In this document: piece after piece, positions 8,357 to 16,391 of the stretch
How positions within the stretch are numbered: the stretch's first letter is position 1
How the letters are laid out: each line of letters begins with the position of its first letter
Assembly (NCBI RefSeq): GCF_004342225.1
Contig: NZ_SMAR01000003.1
Span: 62,001 to 126,000, forward strand
Direction: 5' to 3'
From: Martelella mediterranea
Lineage (GTDB): Bacteria > Pseudomonadota > Alphaproteobacteria > Rhizobiales > Rhizobiaceae
DNA length: 64,000 nt
The notes under the pieces: model-generated
The model's input: the letters and a program-made list of their open reading frames with translations, nothing else
Databases searched by the model: none
What the model was told of the DNA's origin: nothing
Program-made: the position numbers and the translations under genes

Positions 8357-9859
8357 GTGGCTTCAATTTCGAATGCGACGACGCCAACAAGCGTTCAAGA
8401 AACCGGAGAAAATCCCGAACGCTGGATTGCTCTTGCAGTACTGCTGAGTGCAGTTTTCATGAATATGCTGGACGTTACGATTGTGAACGTCGCCTTGCCT
8501 TCAATCCAGGAAGGATTGAACGCCTCCAGCACTGCGATTGAGTGGATTGTCGCTGGCTATGTGCTGGTGTTTGCGCTGGCACTCCTGCCGTTTGGAAGGC
8601 TTGGCGATATTATGGGCAAGAAGAACGTTTTTCTTGTCGGTGTGGCCTGCTTTACAATCGGTTCCGCTCTTTGCGGCCTTTCGCATACCACGGGTATGTT
8701 GGTCGCCTCACGTTTTTTTCAGGGATTTGCCGCTGCGATCATGACTCCACAGGTGCTGGCGCTGGCACAGGTGATGTTTTCGTCGAGTGAGCGCGCGCGT
8801 GCGTTCAGCTTTTTTGGCATGACGGCTGGCCTTGCTACAGTCAGCGGGCCTGTAATCGGTGGTCTCCTGATTGATCACGATGTGTTCGGTCTGGGCTGGA
8901 GAGCGATTTTCCTGATTAATCTGCCAATCGGGGTGCTTGCTGTACTTGCAGGCTGGAAGCTGGTTCCGTCAACGCCACGCAGACCGGGCGCGCGCAATGA
9001 TTTGCCGGGCATTATCCTCATCGCGGTTGCCATGTTTATGCTGATTTTTCCGCTGGTTGAAGGCCGAACTTACGGCTGGCCCTGGTGGTGCTTCGCGTTG
9101 ATGATCGGTGCCATTCCGCTGCTGTCGGCTTTTGTGTTGTGGGAACGTAAGCAAAGCCGGTTCAACGCACCTCAGCTTCTTTCATACTCGCTTATGAAGA
9201 ACCGTAATTTCATGCTTGGTGGTTTGATGTCTCTGTTCTTCTTCTCCACCATGCCTGGTTTCTTTCTTTGTCTTGCGCTGTTTCTGCAGGTCGGTTTCGA
9301 GTTCAGTCCACTGAAATCCGGGCTTACAACAGTGCCGTTTTCGCTCGGCGTGCTCATCGCGTCGCTGATCAGCGGCAGGCTTGGAACCCATGGTCTGAAG
9401 CTGCGCGTGATCGGCGGCGTCATCGTTCTGGGAATCGGGATATTCTGGCTGCGCGCTTATGTTCTGTCTGTTGAAAATGCCGTTTCGCACTGGGCTGTCT
9501 TCTTGCCACTTCTGACCGGTGGTCTTGGACTTGGCGTGGCGATCGCCTCGATTTTTCAGCTCGTTCTGTCCGGCGTCCCCCATGACGATGCTGGTGCAGC
9601 CTCGGGCGCATTGCAAGCTGTGCAGCAGTTGGGCGGCGCCTTTGGAATTGCAGTCGTCAGCCAGATATTCTTTCCGCGCCTTGCTGCGCTCATGGATGTC
9701 GGATCGGGCCTGCACATGGCATATGTCGAAGCGTTTTCGCGCGCGATGATTTATAATCTCGCCGGCTATATCGTCGTGGTTTTCATGGCTGTGCTGCTTT
9801 CGCCCGGCAAAACGGAGCAGAATAATGATGTGCTTGAAGAGCCCGCGCACCTTGGCTGA
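8357..9859 (+). CDS. MFS exporter, DHA2 (14-helix) family
   Basis: A 500-residue drug:proton antiporter-type transporter of the EmrB/QacA class. A polar N-terminus of about 25 residues is followed by 14 predicted helices. Motif A is seen as GRLGDIMGKK after helix 2, motif D1-like NMLDVTIVNVALP in helix 1, and motif C-like GPVIGGLL in helix 5, all typical of DHA2. The start is GTG at 8357 with AGGAG eight bases upstream. There is no neighbouring membrane-fusion protein or TetR regulator, so it probably works as a single-component pump. Substrate is unknown. It converges with argB 17 bases away. Confidence 0.9.
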   Translation: MASISNATTPTSVQETGENPERWIALAVLLSAVFMNMLDVTIVNVALPSIQEGLNASSTAIEWIVAGYVLVFALALLPFGRLGDIMGKKNVFLVGVACFTIGSALCGLSHTTGMLVASRFFQGFAAAIMTPQVLALAQVMFSSSERARAFSFFGMTAGLATVSGPVIGGLLIDHDVFGLGWRAIFLINLPIGVLAVLAGWKLVPSTPRRPGARNDLPGIILIAVAMFMLIFPLVEGRTYGWPWWCFALMIGAIPLLSAFVLWERKQSRFNAPQLLSYSLMKNRNFMLGGLMSLFFFSTMPGFFLCLALFLQVGFEFSPLKSGLTTVPFSLGVLIASLISGRLGTHGLKLRVIGGVIVLGIGIFWLRAYVLSVENAVSHWAVFLPLLTGGLGLGVAIASIFQLVLSGVPHDDAGAASGALQAVQQLGGAFGIAVVSQIFFPRLAALMDVGSGLHMAYVEAFSRAMIYNLAGYIVVVFMAVLLSPGKTEQNNDVLEEPAHLG

Positions 9860-9876
9860 TGCGCGGGAGAAGCCTG

Positions 9877-10764
9877 TCAGCGGACGATAAGTGTGCCAGC
9901 TCCACCTTTGGTCAGGATTTCAAGCAATACGGCGTGCTTGACCTTGCCGTTTAAAATAACGACACCTTCGACCCCGGCCTCTATAGCCTCAATGCAGGTT
10001 TCAACCTTCGGGATCATGCCACCTGAAATCGTTCCGTCGGCGATCAGCTCACGGGCCTGGGATACGGAAAGCTCCTTGATGAGTTCTCCATGCTTGTCGA
10101 GCACACCGGGAACATCGGTGAGAAACAGCAGGCGAGTGGCACGCAAAGCGCCTGCAATCGCGCCGGCAAATGTGTCTGCGTTGATATTGTAGGTATGTCC
10201 GTCATTGCCGGGCGCCACCGGGGCAATAACCGGTATCATCTCCGATTTGGCAAGAAGATCGAGCAGGGTGGTGTCGACATTGACCACTTCACCGACAAAG
10301 CCAAGATCGAGAATGCGTTCGATGTTGGAATCCGGATCAATAACGGTTTTCTTGGCTTTTTCGGCGAAAACCATATTGCCGTCCTTGCCGCAAAGTCCGA
10401 TGGCCCACTCACCGGTCTGGTTGATGAGTGCAACGATTTCCTTGTTGATCGAGCCCGCCAGCACCATTTCAACAATTTCCACGGTTGCCTGATCCGTGAC
10501 ACGCAGGCCGCCTTCGAACTTCGACTCGATGTTCATGCGTTTCAGCATGCTGCCAATTTGTGGTCCGCCACCATGAACGACAATCGGGTTGACGCCGGAT
10601 TGCTTCAGAAGAGCGACATCGCTTGCAAATGCATGACCCAGCTCGGCATCGCCCATGGCATGGCCGCCATATTTCACGACGATTGTCTTGTTTTCATATT
10701 TCTGCATGTAGGGCAGGGCCTGCACTAGGAGCCGTGCCTGCTGTTCATTTTCCGACAGTGTCAT
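9877..10764 (-). CDS. argB: Acetylglutamate kinase ArgB
   Basis: Phosphorylates N-acetyl-L-glutamate with ATP, the second step of arginine synthesis and usually the feedback-controlled one. The amino-acid-kinase fold is marked by [11 protein letters not shown] (phosphate binding), [22 protein letters not shown] and the [10 protein letters not shown] loop. Length (295) is normal. The N-terminal helix before KTIVVKYGG resembles that of arginine-sensitive hexameric enzymes. In Rhizobiales argB is commonly near engB; here the sigma/fasciclin module intervenes. Confidence 0.96.
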   Translation of the reverse strand: MTLSENEQQARLLVQALPYMQKYENKTIVVKYGGHAMGDAELGHAFASDVALLKQSGVNPIVVHGGGPQIGSMLKRMNIESKFEGGLRVTDQATVEIVEMVLAGSINKEIVALINQTGEWAIGLCGKDGNMVFAEKAKKTVIDPDSNIERILDLGFVGEVVNVDTTLLDLLAKSEMIPVIAPVAPGNDGHTYNINADTFAGAIAGALRATRLLFLTDVPGVLDKHGELIKELSVSQARELIADGTISGGMIPKVETCIEAIEAGVEGVVILNGKVKHAVLLEILTKGGAGTLIVR

Positions 10765-10918
10765 GAATGTCCCCGGATTTAGATCGCTTGTCGCGGCTTT
10801 TTAGCGCATGTCTTCGCCAGAGTGAATATTCTTCACCTGGTTATCTGCAAAGACTGCTTGCCGCAGCAGGAAACTGCCCTACCATTAATATGGTCGGGTT
10901 TGGGGAAGGATACCGGTT

Positions 10919-11461
10919 TTGAGGGCGAGTGAAGATCTGGCTGAATTGATTGCAAGGGTGGCAATGCAGGACCGCACCTCTTTTTATGCGCTCTATCAGC
11001 GCATGAGCCCGAAACTTTTTGCCATTTGTATTCGTATTCTGGGTGAACGCAGCGAGGCGGAAGATGCCTTGCAGGAAATATTTGTGCGGATCTGGCAGCG
11101 GGCTGGAACATATTCAGCTGATGGACGCTCGCCGTCTGGATGGCTGTCGACGATTGCGCGCAATCATGCCATCGACCGTCTTCGCCAGAGAAAGCCTGTT
11201 TCGAAAGATATCGAGGAAGCCTTCGACCTTGCCGATGATGCTGACGACCCCGAACAGTCTGCGCATATGAAAAGCGAGGGACGACGCATCGATCATTGCA
11301 TGGATGAACTTGAGCCGGATTGTGCGTCTGCTGTGAAAGAAGCATATGTTTCAGGTTTGAGCTATCAGGAGCTTGCGGAGCGCTATACCGTTCCGCTGAA
11401 TACAATGCGAACCCGGCTGCGCCGCAGTCTGATGAAACTGAAAGAGTGCCTGGAACAATGA
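10919..11461 (+). CDS. ECF-type RNA polymerase sigma factor (SigK-like)
   Basis: A 180-residue sigma-70 family factor with only regions 2 and 4. Region 2 runs about residues 22-90 (MSPKLFAICIRILG, then EDALQEIFVRIWQ for -10 recognition) and region 4 about 125-175 (LSYQELAERYTVPLNTMRTR). The start is taken as TTG at 10919 because GGAAGGA stands eight bases before it and no ATG or GTG in frame lies upstream. The stop overlaps the start of the anti-sigma gene (ATGA), which is the usual translational coupling. By order and by the anti-sigma type it matches SigK/RskA systems that control secreted fasciclin proteins. It probably drives its own operon and the downstream fasciclin gene; that is inference. 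Confidence 0.9.
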   Translation: MRASEDLAELIARVAMQDRTSFYALYQRMSPKLFAICIRILGERSEAEDALQEIFVRIWQRAGTYSADGRSPSGWLSTIARNHAIDRLRQRKPVSKDIEEAFDLADDADDPEQSAHMKSEGRRIDHCMDELEPDCASAVKEAYVSGLSYQELAERYTVPLNTMRTRLRRSLMKLKECLEQ

Positions 11462-12180
11462 GTACGCCGGGAGACATCAATGGTGAAGAGCCACGCGATG
11501 ACGTGATCGCGGCTGAGTATGTTCTCGGTCTGCTTTCATCGCAGGAAAGGCACGCGGCTGAGAGGCGAATGCGGCAGGATCGCGCGTTCGCCACGTTGGT
11601 ATATGACTGGCAGGTCACTCTGGAAACACTCGACAGCGCCTATGGCGCGGAAATGCCGCCCGCATCGGTTCTGGGAAAGATCGAAGACCGCCTGTTCGAC
11701 TCGGCAATGAAGGCTGAGAACAAACGTGACTTTCTGGCCGGTATGTGGAATTCGATTGCCCTCTGGCGCGGCGTTTCAGTCGCGGCGGTCATTTTGGTCG
11801 CTGTCACTTTTATATATCAGGGCACTCCCTTCGTCGGACAGAAACCGGGCTTTGTTGCAGAGCTAAGCGGTGAGGATAATGCTGTTAATCTGGTTGCGCG
11901 CTACAATGCCCGAAACGGCGTTGTAACGGTTACGCCCGTTGCAGCAGGTGCTGCCAACGAGCGTTCTCTTGAACTCTGGCTGGTTGAAGACGAAAACCCG
12001 CCGGTTTCGCTTGGGGTTCTGCCCCAGAGCGGGGAAGGTGAGCTGAAGGTGCCGCGCGACATCAAGGCTGATATCGGAGCTGGTGCGTATTTTGCAGTCA
12101 GTATCGAGCCTTATGGCGGTTCGCAGACCGGCCAGCCAACCGGGCCTGTGATCGCCGTTGGCGAGCTTCAGTCGCTTTAG
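11458..12180 (+). CDS. Membrane anti-sigma factor, RskA/anti-sigma-K family
   Basis: A 240-residue single-pass inner-membrane protein. The N-terminal cytoplasmic part contains the anti-sigma helix AAEYVLGLLSSQERHAAERR (about residues 18-37), the membrane span lies near residues 101-120, and the periplasmic C-terminal domain has RskA-family segments such as ERSLELWLVE and PVSLGVLP. It should hold the ECF factor inactive until released by regulated proteolysis. It begins at ATG 11458, overlapping the sigma stop by four bases. The family normally controls a small regulon that includes fasciclins. Confidence 0.88.
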   Translation: MSTPGDINGEEPRDDVIAAEYVLGLLSSQERHAAERRMRQDRAFATLVYDWQVTLETLDSAYGAEMPPASVLGKIEDRLFDSAMKAENKRDFLAGMWNSIALWRGVSVAAVILVAVTFIYQGTPFVGQKPGFVAELSGEDNAVNLVARYNARNGVVTVTPVAAGAANERSLELWLVEDENPPVSLGVLPQSGEGELKVPRDIKADIGAGAYFAVSIEPYGGSQTGQPTGPVIAVGELQSL

Positions 12181-12250
12181 AAGGCATCCGGCTGCGCCGC
12201 ATGCGGAAAAGAAAACTGTTTTTCTGAAACTCTTTTTCTTTCAGATCCGT

Positions 12251-12302
12251 CTCTTGAAGGTGTCCGGCCACGGAAAAAGCCGTCGCCGGGCTTATTCAAG
12301 AG
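12251..12302 (+). promoter_or_regulatory. Long stem-loop in the fasciclin 5' region
   Basis: Outer arms CTCTTGAA (12251-12258) and TTCAAGAG (12295-12302) pair perfectly and enclose a second stem of nine pairs (CCGGC-ACGG with CCGT-GCCGG) around an A-rich loop. TTTT follows at once, and the fasciclin start is 24 bases further on. It may be the terminator of the sigma/anti-sigma operon or a leader structure that stabilises or gates the fasciclin message. Confidence 0.6.
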
Positions 12303-12326
12303 TTTTACGCCTGAGAGGAGAAAATC

Positions 12327-12884
12327 ATGCTGAATTCTTTGAAACGTTCCGGCCTCGCTGCCGCACTGATCGCCGGTTCCGCTGTTGCGACCTTCGCAGC
12401 AAATCCGATGGTTGGCGGCGCTGAAATGTACCCTGATAAAAATATCGTTGAAAATGCCATGAACTCGGCGGACCATGAAACGCTTGTTGCTGCTGTCAAA
12501 GCCGCTGGACTTGTGGAGACTCTTCAGGGAGAGGGGCCGTTCACCGTTTTCGCTCCGACAGATGAGGCTTTTGCTGCGCTGCCGGAAGGGACTGTCGACA
12601 CCTTGCTGAAACCGGAGAACAAGGAGCAGCTTGTTAAAGTCCTGACCTGCCATGTTGTTTCAGCTGATGCAATGTCATCTGCGATCCAGAAAATGATCGC
12701 AGATGACGGCGGTGAGCATGATGTACCAACCGTTGGCGGTTGTACTTTGAAGGCCAAGGAAATGGACGGTACGATTATGCTGACGGATGAAGAAGGCCGT
12801 ACCGCCCATGTGACGATCGCAGATGTCAAACAGTCGAACGGCGTGATTCATGTGATCGACAAGGTTCTTCTGCCAGCGAGCTGA
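12327..12884 (+). CDS. Secreted fasciclin (FAS1) domain protein
   Basis: A 185-residue exported protein: signal peptide about residues 1-24 (LAAALIAGSAVATFAA) and one FAS1 domain, about 38-184. Both FAS1 boxes are visible: GPFTVFAPTDEAFAALP (H1) and NGVIHVIDKVLLP (H2), and between them the YH-like CHVV segment. Such proteins (rhizobial Nex18 type, mycobacterial MPT70) are periplasmic or surface adhesion-like proteins. GAGAGGAG precedes the ATG. It follows the ECF/anti-sigma pair by 146 bases and ends in a strong terminator. It is probably the main target of that sigma factor, by analogy to SigK; the ligand is unknown. Confidence 0.92.
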   Translation: MLNSLKRSGLAAALIAGSAVATFAANPMVGGAEMYPDKNIVENAMNSADHETLVAAVKAAGLVETLQGEGPFTVFAPTDEAFAALPEGTVDTLLKPENKEQLVKVLTCHVVSADAMSSAIQKMIADDGGEHDVPTVGGCTLKAKEMDGTIMLTDEEGRTAHVTIADVKQSNGVIHVIDKVLLPAS

Positions 12885-12908
12885 CCAGTTGCAATAACTT
12901 TGAATACG

Positions 12909-12937
12909 AAAAGGGGAGCACAGTGGCTCCCCTTTTT
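12909..12937 (+). terminator. Rho-independent terminator of the fasciclin gene
   Basis: An 11-base A/G-rich arm (12909-12919) pairs with 12926-12936 around a six-base loop and ends in five T. This is a textbook terminator 25 bases after the stop codon. Confidence 0.9.
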
Positions 12938-12945
12938 ATCGCTAC

Positions 12946-13030
12946 GCATCGTCATTTTCGGAAATCACGATGTTTAGATTCAACGGGTCAGAGCGTCCTT
13001 TGTGCATCCGAATGGATGCATGGCGCTCTG
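12946..13030. repeat. Two-hairpin intergenic repeat, copy 1 (shortened)
   Basis: An interspersed repeat shared with 20261-20366. It consists of a first dyad (12946-12972, shortened here by loss of the central part), a linker containing TAGATTCAA, and a second hairpin (12989-13030). The second hairpin has perfect outer arms CAGAGCG/CGCTCTG and inner arms TGCATCC/GGATGCA around GAAT. Size and design recall the roughly 100-bp palindromic repeats (Bru-RS) of Brucella genomes. Confidence 0.75.
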
Positions 13031-13042
13031 GTGAAGTTAATC

Positions 13043-13690
13043 TTAGCCTTCTACTGTGGTCAGGATCGCCTGCCGGAGTTCATCCAGGCCCCTGTGCTTC
13101 TCTGAAGACGTTGCCAGAACCTCCGGAAATGCGGCAGGGCGTTTGCGGATCGTCTCGGCCGTGATGTCGAGCAATCTGGCGAGGCCTGGCGCTTTAATCT
13201 TGTCCGTTTTCGTCAGCACGATCTGGTAGGAAACAGCTGCCTTATCGAGAAGGCTCAGGACCTCTTCATCGTTCTTCTTGATGCCGTGACGGGCGTCGAT
13301 CAGCACATAAACGCGTTTCAGGGTGGCACGACCACGCAGGTAATCGAAAACAAGACGTGTCCACGCATCCACCTGTGCTTTGGGTGCCTGCGCATAGCCA
13401 TAGCCTGGCATATCGACCAGCGCCATCGGTGGCAGGTCATCGCCTTCGCCTGAGTAGCCATCAGGCACGAAGTAGTTCAGCTCCTGTGTCCGGCCGGGCG
13501 TGTTTGATGTGCGGGCCAGACCTTTCTGTCCGATCAGCGCGTTGATCAGCGATGATTTGCCGACGTTGGAGCGTCCGGCAAATGCGACTTCGGCAGGGCC
13601 TTCCGGTGGCAGAAATTTCATGGATGGCACACCACGGATAAAAATCCACGGGCGGTTGAAAAGAGGGGCTGCCGGCTGGGACTGGTTCAT
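13043..13690 (-). CDS. engB: Ribosome biogenesis GTPase EngB (YihA/YsxC)
   Basis: Essential GTPase for late 50S subunit assembly and cell division. G motifs in order: GRSNVGKS (P-loop, about residues 39-46), the switch I threonine in NTPGRTQ, DMPGYG (G3), TKTDK (G4) and a C-terminal TSSEK (G5). Length (215) is typical. It follows yidC on the same strand, as in many Rhizobiales, but a terminator-like hairpin lies between them, so it may also have its own promoter. Confidence 0.95.
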   Translation of the reverse strand: MNQSQPAAPLFNRPWIFIRGVPSMKFLPPEGPAEVAFAGRSNVGKSSLINALIGQKGLARTSNTPGRTQELNYFVPDGYSGEGDDLPPMALVDMPGYGYAQAPKAQVDAWTRLVFDYLRGRATLKRVYVLIDARHGIKKNDEEVLSLLDKAAVSYQIVLTKTDKIKAPGLARLLDITAETIRKRPAAFPEVLATSSEKHRGLDELRQAILTTVEG

Positions 13691-13715
13691 TCTTAAAATC
13701 TTCTTCGAAAAGGAA

Positions 13716-13742
13716 AGCCCCGACGGGTTAGGCCGGGGCTTG
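13716..13742 (-). terminator. Hairpin after yidC
   Basis: On the minus strand AAGCCCCG (13735-13742) pairs with CGGGGCTT (13716-13723) around an 11-base loop and is followed by TCCTTTTC. It sits between yidC and engB and may end or reduce transcription into engB. Confidence 0.65.
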
Positions 13743-13752
13743 GAGCGTTCAG

Positions 13753-15558
13753 CTATTCCGACGTGGCCTTCTTGCGACGGAACAGACCTTTCAGATTATC
13801 GAACAGCTCAATCTTCACGCCGTGGCGTTTCATAATGATCGACTGCTGCAGAATCGAAAGTGAGTTGTTCCATGCATAGTAGATCACCAGACCGGCGGGG
13901 AACTTTGCCAGCATGAAGGTGAAAACCACCGGCATCCAGTTGAAGATCATCGCCTGTGTTTTATCCGGCGGTGTCGGGTTCATGCGCATCTGCATCCACA
14001 TGGTGATACCCATGATAATCGGCCATGCACCGATCATCAGCACCGCTGGCACTGCAAAGGGCAGAAGACCAAACAGGTTGAAGACGCTTGTCGGATCCGG
14101 CGCAGAGAGGTCCTGAATCCAGCCAAAGAATGGCGCGTGACGCATTTCGATGGTGACGTAAAGAACCTTATAGAGCGCGAAGAAGATCGGGATCTGGATC
14201 AGTACCGGCCAGCACCCGGCAACAGGATTGATCTTTTCCTTTTTGTACAGCTCCATCATGGCCTTTTGCAGGCCCATGCGGTCATCACCATACTGCTCTT
14301 TCAGCGCCGCCATCTGCGGCTGCACGCGCTTCATGTTTGCCATCGAGGCGTATTGCTTGGATGCAAGTGGGAAGAAGAGGAGCTTGATGATCACGGTGGT
14401 GATCAAAATGGCAACACCGAAGTTTCCGACCATGTGATAAATGAAGTCCATCAACTGGAACAATGGCTTCGTGATGAACCACAGCCAGCCCCAGTCAATC
14501 ATTCGGTCAAACAGCGGGATATTATACTGCTTCTGGTAATCGGTCAGAACGTTGGTTTCTTTCGCACCGGCGAAAACCATGGTTTTCAGCTCGGCTGTCT
14601 GTCCGGCCGCAACGGTCAAGGGATCATTGTCGCTGTAGTCAGCCTGATAGCGGCTGCGGCCATCGGTGAAGTGCGAGAAACGAACATCATAGTTGATGCT
14701 GGACTGCGGAACGATCGCGCCGCCCCAGTATTTGTCAGTCAGACCGAACCAGCCACCGGAGGCACCGTTATAGGTCAGATCTTCCTTCTCAATGGATTTA
14801 TAATTATCTTCCGTAACGCCATCGTCGGGACCCATGACACCGAGAAAGCCTTCATGAAGAACCCATGCAGACGGGCCTTCCGGCTTGTTGAAGCGCGTCA
14901 GTCTCCCATAGGGCGAAACGGTTACATCATTCGAGCTGTTGTTGGTGACCTTGTCGTCGACGGTGATCATATACTCATCGTCGATGGAGAAGGTCCGGTG
15001 GAAGGTCAGGCCGGAATCGTTTGTGTAGGAAATTTCGACCGGTGTCGAGGGTGTCAGCTGATCGCCATTTTCCAGCGTCCAGACTGTCTGCGGACCAGGC
15101 ACCTTGCCTGAATTGCTGCCCTGCACAAAGCCGAGTTCCGCAAAGTATCCGTTTTCGGTATTTGCGGGAGCGAACAGCGTGACGATCGGGCTCGATTTGT
15201 CGACAGTCACATGATAATTTTTGAGTTTAACATCATCAATGCGGGCGCCTGCCAGATTGATCGAACCTGCCAGCGATGGCGTGTCGATTTTCACGCGCGG
15301 GGCGGTTTCAGTCTGGGTTCCGCTCTGGCTCAACACCGCATCCGAAGAGCCGCCGACGGCGGTTCCTGTCGTTGTGCCGGTATTGGAAGCACTGCCTGAA
15401 TTTGACGTTGTCTGCTGCTGCGCGGCTTCCTGTTGCTGCGCAAGTTCTTCTGCTTTGCGCTGCTCTTCGAGCCGCGGCCCCATGAATAAAAACTGCCAGG
15501 CCAGTACGACCAAGACAGTCAGCGCGATCGCAATGATAGAATTGCGGTTATTTTCCAT
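13753..15558 (-). CDS. yidC: Membrane protein insertase YidC
   Basis: Inserts and folds inner-membrane proteins, alone or with SecYEG. The 601-residue protein has an N-terminal membrane anchor (residues 7-25), a low-complexity Gln/Ser/Thr-rich linker, a large periplasmic beta domain (about 75-355) and a C-terminal insertase core of five helices. The core includes [18 protein letters not shown], the conserved cytoplasmic region with [13 protein letters not shown], and a basic tail RRKK. This is the long Gram-negative form. Its start overlaps the end of rnpA by 11 bases, the classical rpmH-rnpA-yidC order. The small gene yidD, often found between rnpA and yidC, is absent here. Confidence 0.97.
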   Translation of the reverse strand: MENNRNSIIAIALTVLVVLAWQFLFMGPRLEEQRKAEELAQQQEAAQQQTTSNSGSASNTGTTTGTAVGGSSDAVLSQSGTQTETAPRVKIDTPSLAGSINLAGARIDDVKLKNYHVTVDKSSPIVTLFAPANTENGYFAELGFVQGSNSGKVPGPQTVWTLENGDQLTPSTPVEISYTNDSGLTFHRTFSIDDEYMITVDDKVTNNSSNDVTVSPYGRLTRFNKPEGPSAWVLHEGFLGVMGPDDGVTEDNYKSIEKEDLTYNGASGGWFGLTDKYWGGAIVPQSSINYDVRFSHFTDGRSRYQADYSDNDPLTVAAGQTAELKTMVFAGAKETNVLTDYQKQYNIPLFDRMIDWGWLWFITKPLFQLMDFIYHMVGNFGVAILITTVIIKLLFFPLASKQYASMANMKRVQPQMAALKEQYGDDRMGLQKAMMELYKKEKINPVAGCWPVLIQIPIFFALYKVLYVTIEMRHAPFFGWIQDLSAPDPTSVFNLFGLLPFAVPAVLMIGAWPIIMGITMWMQMRMNPTPPDKTQAMIFNWMPVVFTFMLAKFPAGLVIYYAWNNSLSILQQSIIMKRHGVKIELFDNLKGLFRRKKATSE

Positions 15559-15961
15559 CTTTTCTTCCTGGTTCGGCGCCCTGGCGGCTCCGTCCGGTTC
15601 GAGGCGGTTTTGAAATCCGCGTCTTCAGCTCTTCGACCAGCGCCGTGAATGGGGCTTCAAGCACATCCCGGCGGCCAACCACGACATAATCGTAACCGGG
15701 CTGCATTGCAAACCCGGCGGCAAGGCGTACTGCCTCTTTGAGGCGGCGGCGCATGCGGTTGCGCTCAGCTGCATTGCCCTGTCGCTTCGTAACAGTGAAA
15801 CCGACACGCGGTGCGGATGAAGGTTCTTTGCGGTCGAGCACTTCCAGCAGAAAGTACTTTCCCTTGTGCCGTTCGCCTTTCTGAACGGCCAAAAACTGCG
15901 GACGGCTTTTCAGCCGCCCGACAGTCATTTCGGAATACATATCCGTCTTATGCCCGGCCAT
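15548..15961 (-). CDS. rnpA: Ribonuclease P protein component RnpA
   Basis: Protein subunit of RNase P, which removes 5' leaders from tRNA precursors. The RNR motif is intact in [16 protein letters not shown], preceded by [14 protein letters not shown]. The C-terminal tail beyond the fold is Arg/Gly-rich. The start is uncertain: the frame is open to a TTG at 15970, with ATGs at 15961, 15940 and 15928; family alignment from memory suggests the conserved part starts near MTVGRLKSR (15928). It overlaps yidC and directly follows rpmH, so the three form one operon. Confidence 0.9.
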   Translation of the reverse strand: MAGHKTDMYSEMTVGRLKSRPQFLAVQKGERHKGKYFLLEVLDRKEPSSAPRVGFTVTKRQGNAAERNRMRRRLKEAVRLAAGFAMQPGYDYVVVGRRDVLEAPFTALVEELKTRISKPPRTGRSRQGAEPGRKDGK

Positions 15962-15976
15962 TACGGGCAAAAGGCC

Positions 15977-16117
15977 TTAGGCCGACAGACGCTTGCGCCC
16001 GCGGGCGCGGCGTGCTGCGAGAACCTTACGGCCACCTTTTGTTGCCATGCGCGAACGGAAGCCGTGGCGACGTTTGCGGACGAGCTTTGAAGGCTGGTAG
16101 GTACGCTTTGTGGACAT
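15977..16117 (-). CDS. rpmH: 50S ribosomal protein L34
   Basis: A 46-residue, very basic ribosomal protein. The canonical sequence [17 protein letters not shown], then MATKGGRK and [12 protein letters not shown], is complete; the N-terminus begins MST instead of directly MK. It is the first gene of the rpmH-rnpA-yidC operon and follows a strong promoter 130 bases upstream. Confidence 0.97.
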   Translation of the reverse strand: MSTKRTYQPSKLVRKRRHGFRSRMATKGGRKVLAARRARGRKRLSA

Positions 16118-16249
16118 TTATTTAAATACCGCGGTGTGCGGCCCTTCTTGGTTTGCTGCGATTTTAACTGCAGCAGTTTAAGCGTGTGGTTTTGAAAACA
16201 GTCCCGATCAGGTGCCCGCAGAACGCTGGCTGGAACCGAAACTGCGCGG

Positions 16250-16279
16250 CTTATACGGGAAATGCAGCGAAAATGTCAA
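16250..16279 (-). promoter_or_regulatory. Sigma-70-type promoter of rpmH-rnpA-yidC
   Basis: On the minus strand TTGACA (complement of 16274-16279) is separated by 18 bases from TATAAG (complement of 16250-16255). This is close to the housekeeping consensus and leaves a 5' leader of about 125 bases before rpmH. Confidence 0.6.
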
Positions 16280-16391
16280 TTGCGTGCTGGTTTTGCCTCG
16301 CTTTCGTCCCGTTTACCGGTTCGAAAGCACTGGTTTTCAGTTTCATAAGCTTCATATAAGCTGCCAAGATCTTCTTTAACGCCGGAGAACG

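Noticed and set aside
9842-9867. GC-rich dyad CCCGCGC/GCGCGGG where the MFS gene and argB converge
   Set aside because: It overlaps the MFS stop and lacks a T-run on either side; too weak to call a terminator.
14137-15111. 324-codon plus-strand frame opposite yidC
   Set aside because: Antisense shadow of yidC with no family resemblance; the same applies to the frame at 48856-49830 opposite acnA.
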